A stretch of DNA of 10,611 nucleotides from Conexibacter sp. (lineage in GTDB: Bacteria > Actinomycetota > Thermoleophilia > Solirubrobacterales > Solirubrobacteraceae): contig JAOPZG010000163.1 of NCBI GenBank assembly GCA_025964215.1, positions 1 through 10,611 of the forward strand, given 5' to 3'. The notes under the pieces are model-generated. The model saw nothing but the letters and a program-made list of their open reading frames with translations. It was not told where the DNA came from and did no database searches. The position numbers were made by a program, and so were the translations under genes. The number at the start of each line of letters is the position of its first letter. Within the stretch, counting starts at the first letter, position 1. Below are positions 1 through 6,912 of this stretch, in pieces.

Positions 1-71
1 GGCGCCTCGCGCTCACGGTCTCCGGCGCGAGCACGACGCTCCGCGCGTCGCTGCCCGTCAGCGTTCGCTGA
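1..71 (+). CDS. C-terminal fragment of an unidentified protein
   Basis: Reading from base 3, the frame gives 22 residues ending in TTLRASLPVSVR and a TGA at 69-71. The 5' part lies outside the window. The alternating hydrophobic and polar residues (LALTVSG, LRASLPVSV) suggest the last two beta strands of an extracellular-type domain, loosely like the C-terminal ends of the large exported proteins further right. The fragment is too short for a family call. Its support is the amphipathic strand pattern, which the other two frames lack, and the stop falling just before a gene-free gap. Confidence 0.5.
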   Translation, partial: RLALTVSGASTTLRASLPVSVR

Positions 72-158
72 GCGAGGGCGGCTCGCGTCGGCGAAAGCCA
101 CAACCGCGCGGGCCGCGCGTGGGGACGCGCGACGGCGCGCGCGATTAGGGTCCCGCGC
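72..158. other. Intergenic gap with CG-alternating tract
   Basis: This 87-base gap separates the upstream gene fragment from the dehydrogenase. Its right half is dominated by CGCGCG blocks at 105-110, 114-119, 126-131 and 136-141. The first two form a perfect 6-bp inverted repeat with a GGC loop, and the last two can pair across ACGG. No T-run follows either hairpin, so a classical intrinsic terminator is not supported, although a GC-only hairpin could still slow polymerase. No convincing -35/-10 pair is visible. AGGG at 147-150 is a weak ribosome-binding site 8 bases before the ATG at 159. Confidence 0.5.
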
Positions 159-920
159 ATGGACATCTCTGGAAGTGGTGCGCTGGTCGTCGGCGGGGCC
201 TCAGGGCTCGGCGAGGCGACCGCGCGGCGGCTGGCCGAGCTCGGCGCCGTGGTGACGATCGCCGACGTCAACGCCGACAAGGGTCAGGAGGTCGCCGAGG
301 AGCTCGGCGCCGGCTTCGCCCAGGTCGACGTCCGCGAGGAGGCGCAGGTGCAGGCCGCGGTCGACCAGGCCGCCGAGGCCGACGGCGGGCTCCGGATCGC
401 CGTCACCTGCGCCGGGACCGGCTGGGCGCAGAAGGTCGCCAACTCCAACGGCCCGCACCCGCTCCAGCCGTTCGAGATCATCATCGGCATCAACTTGATC
501 GGCACGTTCAACGTGCTCCGACTCGCCGCGGCCAAGATGATCCCGAACGAGCCCAACGAGGACGGCGAGCGCGGCGTCCTCATCAACACCGCCTCCGTCG
601 CCGCCTTCGACGGCCAGATCGGCCAGGTCGCCTACTCCGCCTCCAAGGGCGGCGTCGTCGGCATGACCCTCCCCGTCGCCCGCGACCTCTCGCAGTACGG
701 CATCCGCGTCAACACCATCGCGCCCGGCCTCTTCGACACCCAGCTCCTCGCCGCCCTCCCCGAGGAGGCCCGCGAGTCCCTCGGCCGCACGATCCCCTTC
801 CCACCCCGCCTCGGCCGCCCGTCCGAGTACGCGCTCCTGGCCGAGCAGATCGTCGTCAACCCCATGTTGAACGGCGAGACGATCCGGCTGGACGGGGCGA
901 TCCGGATGGCGCCGCGGTAG
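159..920 (+). CDS. HSD10-like short-chain dehydrogenase (probable 3-hydroxyacyl-CoA dehydrogenase)
   Basis: This is a classical short-chain dehydrogenase/reductase of 253 residues, the normal family length. It is probably a cytosolic NAD-dependent enzyme oxidising 3-hydroxyacyl-CoA or a similar secondary alcohol. The Rossmann glycine motif GGASGLG is at residues 12-18. Asp36 at the end of strand beta-2 favours NAD over NADP. CAG at 84-86 replaces the usual NAG. The catalytic set is Asn112, Ser146, Tyr159 and Lys163 (YSASK), followed by PG at 189-190. The blocks [36 protein letters not shown] and the C-terminal [13 protein letters not shown] match what I remember of human HSD10 (type-2 3-hydroxyacyl-CoA dehydrogenase) nearly word for word, as does the NEP-containing loop before the catalytic Ser. 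The start at 159 is the only sensible one, placing the glycine motif at the usual distance from the N-terminus. The exact substrate (fatty, branched-chain or steroid CoA) cannot be read from the sequence, and no beta-oxidation partner is in view. The gene converges on the operon to its right. Confidence 0.93.
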   Translation: MDISGSGALVVGGASGLGEATARRLAELGAVVTIADVNADKGQEVAEELGAGFAQVDVREEAQVQAAVDQAAEADGGLRIAVTCAGTGWAQKVANSNGPHPLQPFEIIIGINLIGTFNVLRLAAAKMIPNEPNEDGERGVLINTASVAAFDGQIGQVAYSASKGGVVGMTLPVARDLSQYGIRVNTIAPGLFDTQLLAALPEEARESLGRTIPFPPRLGRPSEYALLAEQIVVNPMLNGETIRLDGAIRMAPR

Positions 921-923
921 GGG

Positions 924-3900
924 TCAGGTCCGCTTCCTCGCCGCCTTGGCCTTCGGCGAGGAGACGGTCCTCGCCTTCTTGGTGCCCTTGGCGAGGAACG
1001 ACACCTTCACGCGCACGTCCTGCTTGGCCTTGCGCAGGCGCTTGCCCGTGGTCGTCAGCTTGGCCACCACCGTCGCGCTGGTCGCCGAGGCGATCGTGCG
1101 GCGCGTGGTCGCCAGGCCCGTGCCCGACACGGTGACCGTGCCGGGGCCGATGCCCGTGACCCGGACCTTCACGCTGGTCGAGGTGAACGTCCGGGAGAGC
1201 GCGAGCGGGCACTCCGCGCTCAGCGTCGTGGACGTGTCCACGCGCTTGCCGTTCTGGCCGACGCCGGTGAAGAACGGCACCTGCGGCTCGCCGCAGATGC
1301 TCTGCCCGTCGGTGGCGACGAGGATGCCGTGCGGGCCGCCGTTCAGCTTCAGGAAGAACGAGCTGATCGGCGCGTCGGGGATCATCGGGAACGTCGTCAC
1401 CAGGTGCTTGCCGTCCGGGAGCGACGTCACCGCGCGCAGGTTGAGGTTGATCTCGCCGCGGAGCTCGACCAGCAGCGTCGGCAGCGTCCTGATCAGCCGG
1501 CCGGTCTTCGGATCGGCGCGGATGCCCTTGACGAAGAAGACCTTGCCGCTGAGCGGGGCCTTCAGCAGCGGGCTCACCGCGGTCACGGTCCCGACGACCG
1601 ACCTCTCGGGGCACTGGTCCTTCAGCCCGTCGCCGAACTCGCAGAGGTCGTCGCTCACGGCGTTGTCGGGGTCGAGCGCGAGGCTCAGCGGCAGCGTCAC
1701 CGTCGCCGACTTCAGCGCCGCCTCGCCCGGCTGCTGCGTGACGAGCGCCTCGACGCCGGGATGGCCGCCGATCTTGGTCTCCCCGGCACCGACGAGCCGC
1801 ATCGCGAGCTTCGGGGCGAACGGCAGCTTGGCGCAGCCGGCGACCTGGAACGGCACCGCGAGGCTGGCCGTCTGGCCGCCGGCCGACGAGACGTCGCTGG
1901 TGATCGTCTTCGCGTCGCACGACGTCGGCGAGCGCATGAAGCCAGGGCGGTCGATGCTGACGTGGATGCGGCGGATCCGGAGCGGCACGCCGTCGCGAAT
2001 CGTCGGCAGCGGATCGCTGACCACGGTGACGTGTGCGTCATCGGCGTCGATGTTCAGCGCCTGGCGGACCACGACGGTCCCGAGGTCGAACGGCCCGGCC
2101 ACCGCATGGACGGCGATCGCCAGACCGTACGGCGCGCCCTTGTAGGGACCGGTCAGCGACACCGGTTGGCCGGCGAGGTAGAACGGGCTCCCGCCAGGAC
2201 CCGAGGCGACGGTCGCGGAGCCGACGCGGGTGGCCGCGGGACAGGTGCCCCCGTTGGCGTCGGCGTCGGAGCACAGCGGCACGTTCTTGACCGCGGCCAG
2301 GAGACCCGTCGGGAGCCGCACGCTCAGCCCGCCGAGGACGTCTTGGCGATCGCCGCGGGAGAGGTCGAACGCGAACGGACTCGACGCGCCAGCCTGCTGG
2401 TCGACCGTGCCGGCTGTCATCGCCGGCGCGAACGGCAGCGTGGCGGGGCACGGAGCGCCCTTGCCGTCCCAGCTGACCTCGAACACGGAGCTCACCGCGA
2501 CGTCCGGCGTGCCGAGGACGGCGAGGCCGTCGGACCGCGTTCCGGGGCGCGACCACGGCGTGAACGCGCCGGTCGTCGTCGCCGTGCCGCACGCGACGGG
2601 ATTGACGAGCGGGGCGCGGTCGCCGCCCTTGAACGTCAGCGAGAGGGTCTTGACCGGCAGCTGCGGGTTGTCTTCGAAGCGCGCCGTCAGGCGGCCGGTG
2701 ACGCGGTCGGCCGTCACGACGCCGGGGAGCTTGACGTTCAGGCCGTCCCGCTCGGACTCGAGCTCGATGACCATGCGGAACGTGCCGTCCTGGTCGCCGG
2801 CCGGGCTGAGATCGCCAGGGTGCGGCTTAACCAGGTAGATGTCCCCATTGATCGGCTCTGCGCCGGTGATCGCGTCCGTGTCGGAATCGCGCGAGGGCAG
2901 CAGGGGCGACGTCGCGACGACGGTCCCGATCTTCGACGCGCCGGGGCAGGTGACCGGCGTCGTGCTGTCCAGCCGGACCTGGTCACCACCCGGTCCGCTC
3001 ACGAGGTCCGAGCAGCCCTCGAGCCCGTCGGCGGCCGACGGCGAGAGGGTGACGCCGGCCGGCAGCACCACGGTGGCGTCCTTGAGCTGCGGCGCCGCGG
3101 GCACGTCCGGATCGAACGTCGTCGACGGATCGGTCGCGTCGTTGGTCTGCGGGAACGTGAGATCGACCTCGTAGCCCGACGGCGCGTCGGCCTGCGTCGT
3201 GCCGGACCCGGGCGTCGGCCCGGCCGTCATCCCCGGTGCGAACTGGGACGCCAGCGCCGGCGCGTCGCAGCCGGTCACCGGCGGGGCCGGCGCCGTCGCG
3301 GTCTTCCACTTGTCGTCGCTCAGATCCGGGAACCCGTCATCCAGCTTGCGCGCGGGCTGCTGCCACGAGTCGACGCTGATCGTCGTGGCCGGCTGCGCGA
3401 CGAGGCAGTCGGACTGGTTCGTCAAGAACGGGATCGGCGGCCCGCCGGTGCCGTTGCGCTGGGAGGGGACGCCGTAGAAGGTGAGGCCGATGCTCGTGAT
3501 CGCGATCCGGGAGGCGCCGGGGACCGTCACGGTCAGGCCGTAGTCGCCGGTGCGCGCACGCACCCGGGGGTACATGACGATCGCATTGTTGAAGATCTTG
3601 AAGGCGAACTCCGCCGGGGACCCGCGTTCGGGCACCATGTTGTAGACGGGACTCGGCGAGCCCGCCCCCCCGTTGGCGCCGAAGGTGAGCTCGCCGACCT
3701 TGCTGCCCGCGGGACAGGACGGGAACGCCGACTGGAGCCGGACGAGCTCACACCGCGGGGCGACCGCGGCGTTGCCGACGAACCCGGGCGGCAGCTTGGT
3801 GAAGATGTCCTTGACGTCCTCGACCGGGGGCCGGCCGATCGGAGCCGCATAGGTCGGGAACGAGAACGTCGTGGTCGCCTCGTACGGGTGACCGCCGGCC

Positions 3901-4445
3901 ACCGTGTAGTCGTCGCCGCCCGCGTCGAGCGAGCGCGCCGTGAAGTCCAGCACGTCGAAGGCCGGACGATCGACGACCGGCGCCGGATCGGTCGTGGAGG
4001 CGGAAGCGGCGCCACCACCCGAAACCGTGGCCGTGTTGGGCGCCGTGTCCGGTGCGTCCGTGGCGACGGCAACCGTCACGTTCAGCGGCGCCAACGACTC
4101 GCCGGGAGCGAGCGTGGCGCTCGTCGTGCAGTCGAGCGGCGTGCCGGCCCGCACGTCCGCGGCGGTGGGGCAGTCCAGGACGCCGCCATCGACGAAGCGC
4201 ACGGCCACGCCCTGCGGCAGCACGTCTGCGACCGTGATCGTGCCGGCGGTGTCGGCGTCTCCCGAGTTGGTGATGGTCACCTGGTAGGTGGCGGCGGTGT
4301 CGCCGCGCTGGAAGGTGCTCGGCGAGTGGGCGACGGCGACGCTGAGCGCCGGCGCGACGGCCTGGGCCGACGCGATCGACCCTGCGAGCACGACGACCAC
4401 CGTCGCCAGGGAGCTGAGCACGACGCCGGCGGCGGAGCGGTTCAT
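924..4445 (-). CDS. Large secreted protein: DUF11-like domain plus four Cys-rich modules
   Basis: This 1173-residue exported protein has no catalytic motif; I infer an extracellular structural or adhesive role. A Sec signal peptide covers about residues 1-27 or 1-29 (hydrophobic VVVVLAG core, then ASA or AQA). Residues 34-152 resemble a DUF11/CARDB-like Ig fold (YQVTITNSGDADTAG) with Cys92 and Cys106. Four related modules follow at about 208-397, 398-670, 671-873 and 874-1080. The last three open with FAP (QFAPGMTAG, PFAPAMTAG, PFAPKLAMR), and each module carries a CP-x4-(I/V)G motif and exactly four cysteines. From about 1085 a beta-rich domain ends in a Lys/Arg-rich tail (KGTKKART...KAKAARKRT). 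It is the third gene of the operon: its ATG overlaps the TGA of the preceding gene (ATGA), and AAAGAAGG at 4452-4459 is a good ribosome-binding site 6 bases upstream, which fixes the start. Proteins of this style are frequent in Solirubrobacterales genomes as hypothetical proteins. The reading frame and secretion are secure; function is unknown. Confidence 0.9.
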   Translation of the reverse strand: MNRSAAGVVLSSLATVVVVLAGSIASAQAVAPALSVAVAHSPSTFQRGDTAATYQVTITNSGDADTAGTITVADVLPQGVAVRFVDGGVLDCPTAADVRAGTPLDCTTSATLAPGESLAPLNVTVAVATDAPDTAPNTATVSGGGAASASTTDPAPVVDRPAFDVLDFTARSLDAGGDDYTVAGGHPYEATTTFSFPTYAAPIGRPPVEDVKDIFTKLPPGFVGNAAVAPRCELVRLQSAFPSCPAGSKVGELTFGANGGAGSPSPVYNMVPERGSPAEFAFKIFNNAIVMYPRVRARTGDYGLTVTVPGASRIAITSIGLTFYGVPSQRNGTGGPPIPFLTNQSDCLVAQPATTISVDSWQQPARKLDDGFPDLSDDKWKTATAPAPPVTGCDAPALASQFAPGMTAGPTPGSGTTQADAPSGYEVDLTFPQTNDATDPSTTFDPDVPAAPQLKDATVVLPAGVTLSPSAADGLEGCSDLVSGPGGDQVRLDSTTPVTCPGASKIGTVVATSPLLPSRDSDTDAITGAEPINGDIYLVKPHPGDLSPAGDQDGTFRMVIELESERDGLNVKLPGVVTADRVTGRLTARFEDNPQLPVKTLSLTFKGGDRAPLVNPVACGTATTTGAFTPWSRPGTRSDGLAVLGTPDVAVSSVFEVSWDGKGAPCPATLPFAPAMTAGTVDQQAGASSPFAFDLSRGDRQDVLGGLSVRLPTGLLAAVKNVPLCSDADANGGTCPAATRVGSATVASGPGGSPFYLAGQPVSLTGPYKGAPYGLAIAVHAVAGPFDLGTVVVRQALNIDADDAHVTVVSDPLPTIRDGVPLRIRRIHVSIDRPGFMRSPTSCDAKTITSDVSSAGGQTASLAVPFQVAGCAKLPFAPKLAMRLVGAGETKIGGHPGVEALVTQQPGEAALKSATVTLPLSLALDPDNAVSDDLCEFGDGLKDQCPERSVVGTVTAVSPLLKAPLSGKVFFVKGIRADPKTGRLIRTLPTLLVELRGEINLNLRAVTSLPDGKHLVTTFPMIPDAPISSFFLKLNGGPHGILVATDGQSICGEPQVPFFTGVGQNGKRVDTSTTLSAECPLALSRTFTSTSVKVRVTGIGPGTVTVSGTGLATTRRTIASATSATVVAKLTTTGKRLRKAKQDVRVKVSFLAKGTKKARTVSSPKAKAARKRT
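1206..3824 (-). repeat. Four diverged protein modules, each with four cysteines
   Basis: Approximate module boundaries are 3255-3824, 2436-3254, 1827-2435 and 1206-1826. Cysteine positions in the protein are 232/244/347/393, 478/500/619/666, 725/735/843/871 and 935/945/1051/1079. The first two of each set bracket a short loop ending in CP-x4-(I/V)G: CPAGSKVG, CPGASKIG, CPAATRVG and CPERSVVG. Modules 2 and 4 also share the following (A/V)SPLL run, the G-(D/K)-(I/V)-(Y/F)-(L/F)-VK strand and an acidic (I/L)xEL(E/R) strand. The repetition is visible at protein level only, and the DNA has diverged too far to read as a tandem repeat. This indicates old internal duplication. Confidence 0.7.
4442..4445 (-). 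other. ATGA stop/start overlap between operon genes 2 and 3
   Basis: On the minus strand the ATG of the DUF11/Cys-module gene (4445-4443) overlaps the TGA of the propeller gene (4444-4442). The ribosome-binding site of gene 3 lies inside the last codons of gene 2. This arrangement is typical of translational coupling, and it makes co-transcription of the two genes almost certain. Confidence 0.9.
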
Positions 4446-6910
4446 GACGGGCCTTCTTTGCCGGTGGTGGAGGCGGCTCGCTTCGACGCCGACCGCTTAG
4501 TCGTCGCGCGCTTGCTCGTCGCCTTCTTGGCCTTGGCGTGCACCAGGCTGAGCGTGGTCGATCGGGTGATGGCGACCTTGGAGTGGGTCACGACGAGCTT
4601 GACCGTCAGCTTCCCGTCGGCGGCAAGGCGCGTGCGTGCCGCCTTGGACAGTGCCAGCGTCAAGGACGCCTTCCCGGATGCAGCGACCGTGCGCCGCGCC
4701 GAGGTGACCTTCACCGACTTCCGCGCGATCGCGGCCGTGCCGGTGACCGACACCGTGCCGGATGCGTTCGTCGTGACCTCGAGCGTCAGCCTGCCTGTCG
4801 CCGCGAGGCTCCGACGCTCTGCGGCGCTCACCGCTCGGAACGAGAACGAGGGAGCGACAGCGGGCGTGTCGCCCGGTGCCCCCGGGGCGTCCGATGCGGA
4901 GCCGGCGAGCGTGGGCGGGGCACCGCGCTCCTCCTGGCACGCGTCGTCCGCACAGGGGACGGGCTGGGGCACGGAGATGCCACCGTCGACGCGCGCGTCG
5001 TAGATGTCCTTCACCGTGTCGGCGTCGTCCGGGCTGACCTTCGCGGTGGTCGAGAAGAAGATGTCGCGCCCGGACGCGGTGACGTAGCCGAACACCCCCA
5101 CCGTGCCGTCCAGCGACGACCGGCCACTCGAGATCAGCGACACCTGCCCGTCGTGCCACGCGTAGGTGTCCACGCTCCCGTTGCTGTCGCCGGGCGCCAG
5201 CGCCTCGTCGGTCTGGAAGACGACGGTGCCGGCGTCGGCGGACATCGCCGTGCGCGACCGCAGCGTCGGAACGGGCAGCGCGTACTGGACGGCCGCGAAC
5301 GTCGCGTCGAGTCCGGGCTCGTTGCCCCCGTCGCCCGCCGTCGTCGTCGACAGCCGCACGAGCGCGCCGGTCTCGACGTCGTAGCGGTAGACGTCCGCCG
5401 CGCTGTCGGTGTCGGCGTTCGGGCCGCTGCTCACGAGCGGGCTGCGCGTCGAGAAGACGAGGTAGCGTCCGTCGTCGCTGGTCTGCGCCATCCGGCCGCT
5501 GCGATCCGCGCCCCACAGCGATCCGCTGTCGCCGGGGTCGAGCGCGCCGACGAAGGTCGTCTCTCCGCCGGGGTCCACCGCGTCCCGGCGCCAGACGTAC
5601 AAGTTGTCGTTCCCCGCGACAGCCGCCGTGTCGTTGGCGCCGAGGTTGGTCGCGAGCACGCCATGGGCCACGAAGTACACCCGGGAGCCGTCGTCGGACA
5701 TCCGCGTGACGCCTTCCACATCCGCGCCGGTCACGCCGTTCGAGACCTCATGCAGCGCGGCGCATGGGTTGATCAGCCCGCTCGGCGCCGGGGTGCCCGC
5801 CGGGATGTCGCAGGCGTACAGGTCCGCGGTCCCGTCGGTGTCGCCATCGACGAGCTGCTGCGTCGTCGTGAAGAGCACCCGCGAGCCGTCCGCGTCCGCG
5901 CCTTGGAACTCCGCGGCGGCAGGCGCGTTGCAGGCCCCACCGGGATCGCCCGGGGCACGCGTGCACTCGGACGCCGAAGCCTGGATCGTCGTCGTCCCGC
6001 CGACGCGCGCCCAGACCTGCGCTGGCTCGGGACCGCTCGTGCAGAAAGACGACCAGAAGATCACCCGGCCGTCGCTGGAGATCGCGTGGGCCGCACCGAG
6101 GTCGTGCGACCCCGGGACCATGTCGCACGTCGTGACCTGGTCTCCGGCGTTGTCGACGGCGACGAGATGCGGACGGTCGCCGCCCGCCCCGACGTACTCG
6201 TAGAGGTTCCAATTGGTCGCCCCGATGGTGCCGGGATAGACGTCAACCGGCTTAAGCGCGAAGATCACGTGTGACAGGTCGGCTGACGCCCCGACGTAGT
6301 CGACAGCGGGAGCCGTGGAGACGCCGGGCGACGAAGGAGGCAGCGTCGCAGGGTTCGCGCTGGGTCCGATGCGCGTGAAGATGCCGTCCACTCGGCGCCG
6401 GTAGAAGTCTGCCACCTCGCTCGGCTGATCCGCGCGGGACATCAGCCAGAGCGACGAGCGAAGATCCGCCGACAATGCCTCTGCGTTCCCGTTCTGCTTG
6501 ATCGCATAGGTTGGTCCCGAGGGAGCCACAGCGATTGACGACCAGCCCGTGGCGCCCCTCGTCGCCAGATACTGGTTCTGCGACCCGCCCAGCCCGTTGC
6601 CGGCGAAGTTCCCCGCGGATTGGAAGGTGAGCGCCTCGCCGTCGTCGGTGTAGCCCTGGACCTGCGGCTCGAAGCCCTCCTTAAACGGCGGGCTCGCCAG
6701 CTCATAGGCGCGGCAGTCCGGAAGGCCCGTCGAGCCGCTCGCGGCCCGCGCCGCGGCGTTCGGGCAACTGTCCGCCGACGCGGGTCCGACCGCCAGGCTC
6801 GAGCACGCCAGGCTCGCAGCGGCGAGCGCCGCGACCGCGTGCGCAACGCGGCGCGCGAGCGGCCGCCTCGGCGGGGAGGCGAGTGCCACGGTGCTGGTGT
6901 CCTGGGGCAT
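4442..6910 (-). CDS. Secreted TolB/PD40-type beta-propeller protein with Lys/Arg-rich tail
   Basis: This 822-residue exported protein is probably a beta-propeller scaffold or binding protein outside the membrane; I see no enzyme motif. A Sec signal peptide spans residues 1-46 (RR pair, then AVAALAAASLA, cleavage after ASA). The mature protein begins with a two-Cys block, DSCPN...LPDCRAYELASPP (47-75), which I recognise from Solirubrobacterales surface proteins. From about 200 to 640 come propeller blades with the pattern S-D-D/A-G-x-(V/L)-x-F followed by an acidic turn before a VY or LY strand: DGDTDGTADLY (355-365), NADTDSAADVY (498-508), GDSNGSVDTY (574-583) and DDADTVKDIY (628-637). A Pro/Ala linker (about 660-687) leads to a beta-rich domain (about 690-790) and a tail rich in Lys, Arg, Ser and Thr (791-822). 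The frame stays open far upstream through gene 1, but ATG at 6910 is chosen because it starts the signal peptide, has GAAAGG at 6921-6926 and overlaps the previous stop. Confident as a gene; function unknown. Confidence 0.92.
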   Translation of the reverse strand: MPQDTSTVALASPPRRPLARRVAHAVAALAAASLACSSLAVGPASADSCPNAAARAASGSTGLPDCRAYELASPPFKEGFEPQVQGYTDDGEALTFQSAGNFAGNGLGGSQNQYLATRGATGWSSIAVAPSGPTYAIKQNGNAEALSADLRSSLWLMSRADQPSEVADFYRRRVDGIFTRIGPSANPATLPPSSPGVSTAPAVDYVGASADLSHVIFALKPVDVYPGTIGATNWNLYEYVGAGGDRPHLVAVDNAGDQVTTCDMVPGSHDLGAAHAISSDGRVIFWSSFCTSGPEPAQVWARVGGTTTIQASASECTRAPGDPGGACNAPAAAEFQGADADGSRVLFTTTQQLVDGDTDGTADLYACDIPAGTPAPSGLINPCAALHEVSNGVTGADVEGVTRMSDDGSRVYFVAHGVLATNLGANDTAAVAGNDNLYVWRRDAVDPGGETTFVGALDPGDSGSLWGADRSGRMAQTSDDGRYLVFSTRSPLVSSGPNADTDSAADVYRYDVETGALVRLSTTTAGDGGNEPGLDATFAAVQYALPVPTLRSRTAMSADAGTVVFQTDEALAPGDSNGSVDTYAWHDGQVSLISSGRSSLDGTVGVFGYVTASGRDIFFSTTAKVSPDDADTVKDIYDARVDGGISVPQPVPCADDACQEERGAPPTLAGSASDAPGAPGDTPAVAPSFSFRAVSAAERRSLAATGRLTLEVTTNASGTVSVTGTAAIARKSVKVTSARRTVAASGKASLTLALSKAARTRLAADGKLTVKLVVTHSKVAITRSTTLSLVHAKAKKATSKRATTKRSASKRAASTTGKEGPS
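4991..5908 (-). repeat. Propeller blade repeats with acidic Asp-rich turns
   Basis: About five blade-like repeats of uneven spacing (roughly 55-75 residues) sit in residues 335-640 of the propeller protein. Each has an Asp/Gly turn, a (V/I)xF strand, a stretch ending in an Asp-x-Asp/Asn-like acidic turn, and a (L/V/I/T)Y strand. The acidic turns resemble small calcium-binding loops, but that is inference. The region corresponds to the PD40/WD40-like repeat type found in TolB-related secreted proteins. Confidence 0.65.
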
Positions 6911-6912
6911 CA
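6908..6912 (-). other. TGATG stop/start overlap between operon genes 1 and 2
   Basis: On the minus strand the TGA of the NHL/Fn3 gene (6912-6910) shares its A with the ATG of the propeller gene (6910-6908). A GAAAGG ribosome-binding site lies 10 bases upstream, inside the end of gene 1. This indicates termination-reinitiation coupling and one transcript. Confidence 0.9.

Noticed and set aside
1329..5003. A stop-free plus-strand frame of about 1224 codons
   Set aside because: It lies antisense to two well-supported genes, spans their junction, and translates to Arg/Ala/Gly/Val-rich low-complexity sequence with no domain. High-GC coding DNA often leaves such shadow frames open.
6799..6813. Possible lipoprotein lipobox in the propeller protein signal peptide (SLAC at residues 33-36)
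   Set aside because: Position -3 is Ser rather than Leu/Val, and a good ASA cleavage site followed by the mature SCPN block lies 10 residues later.
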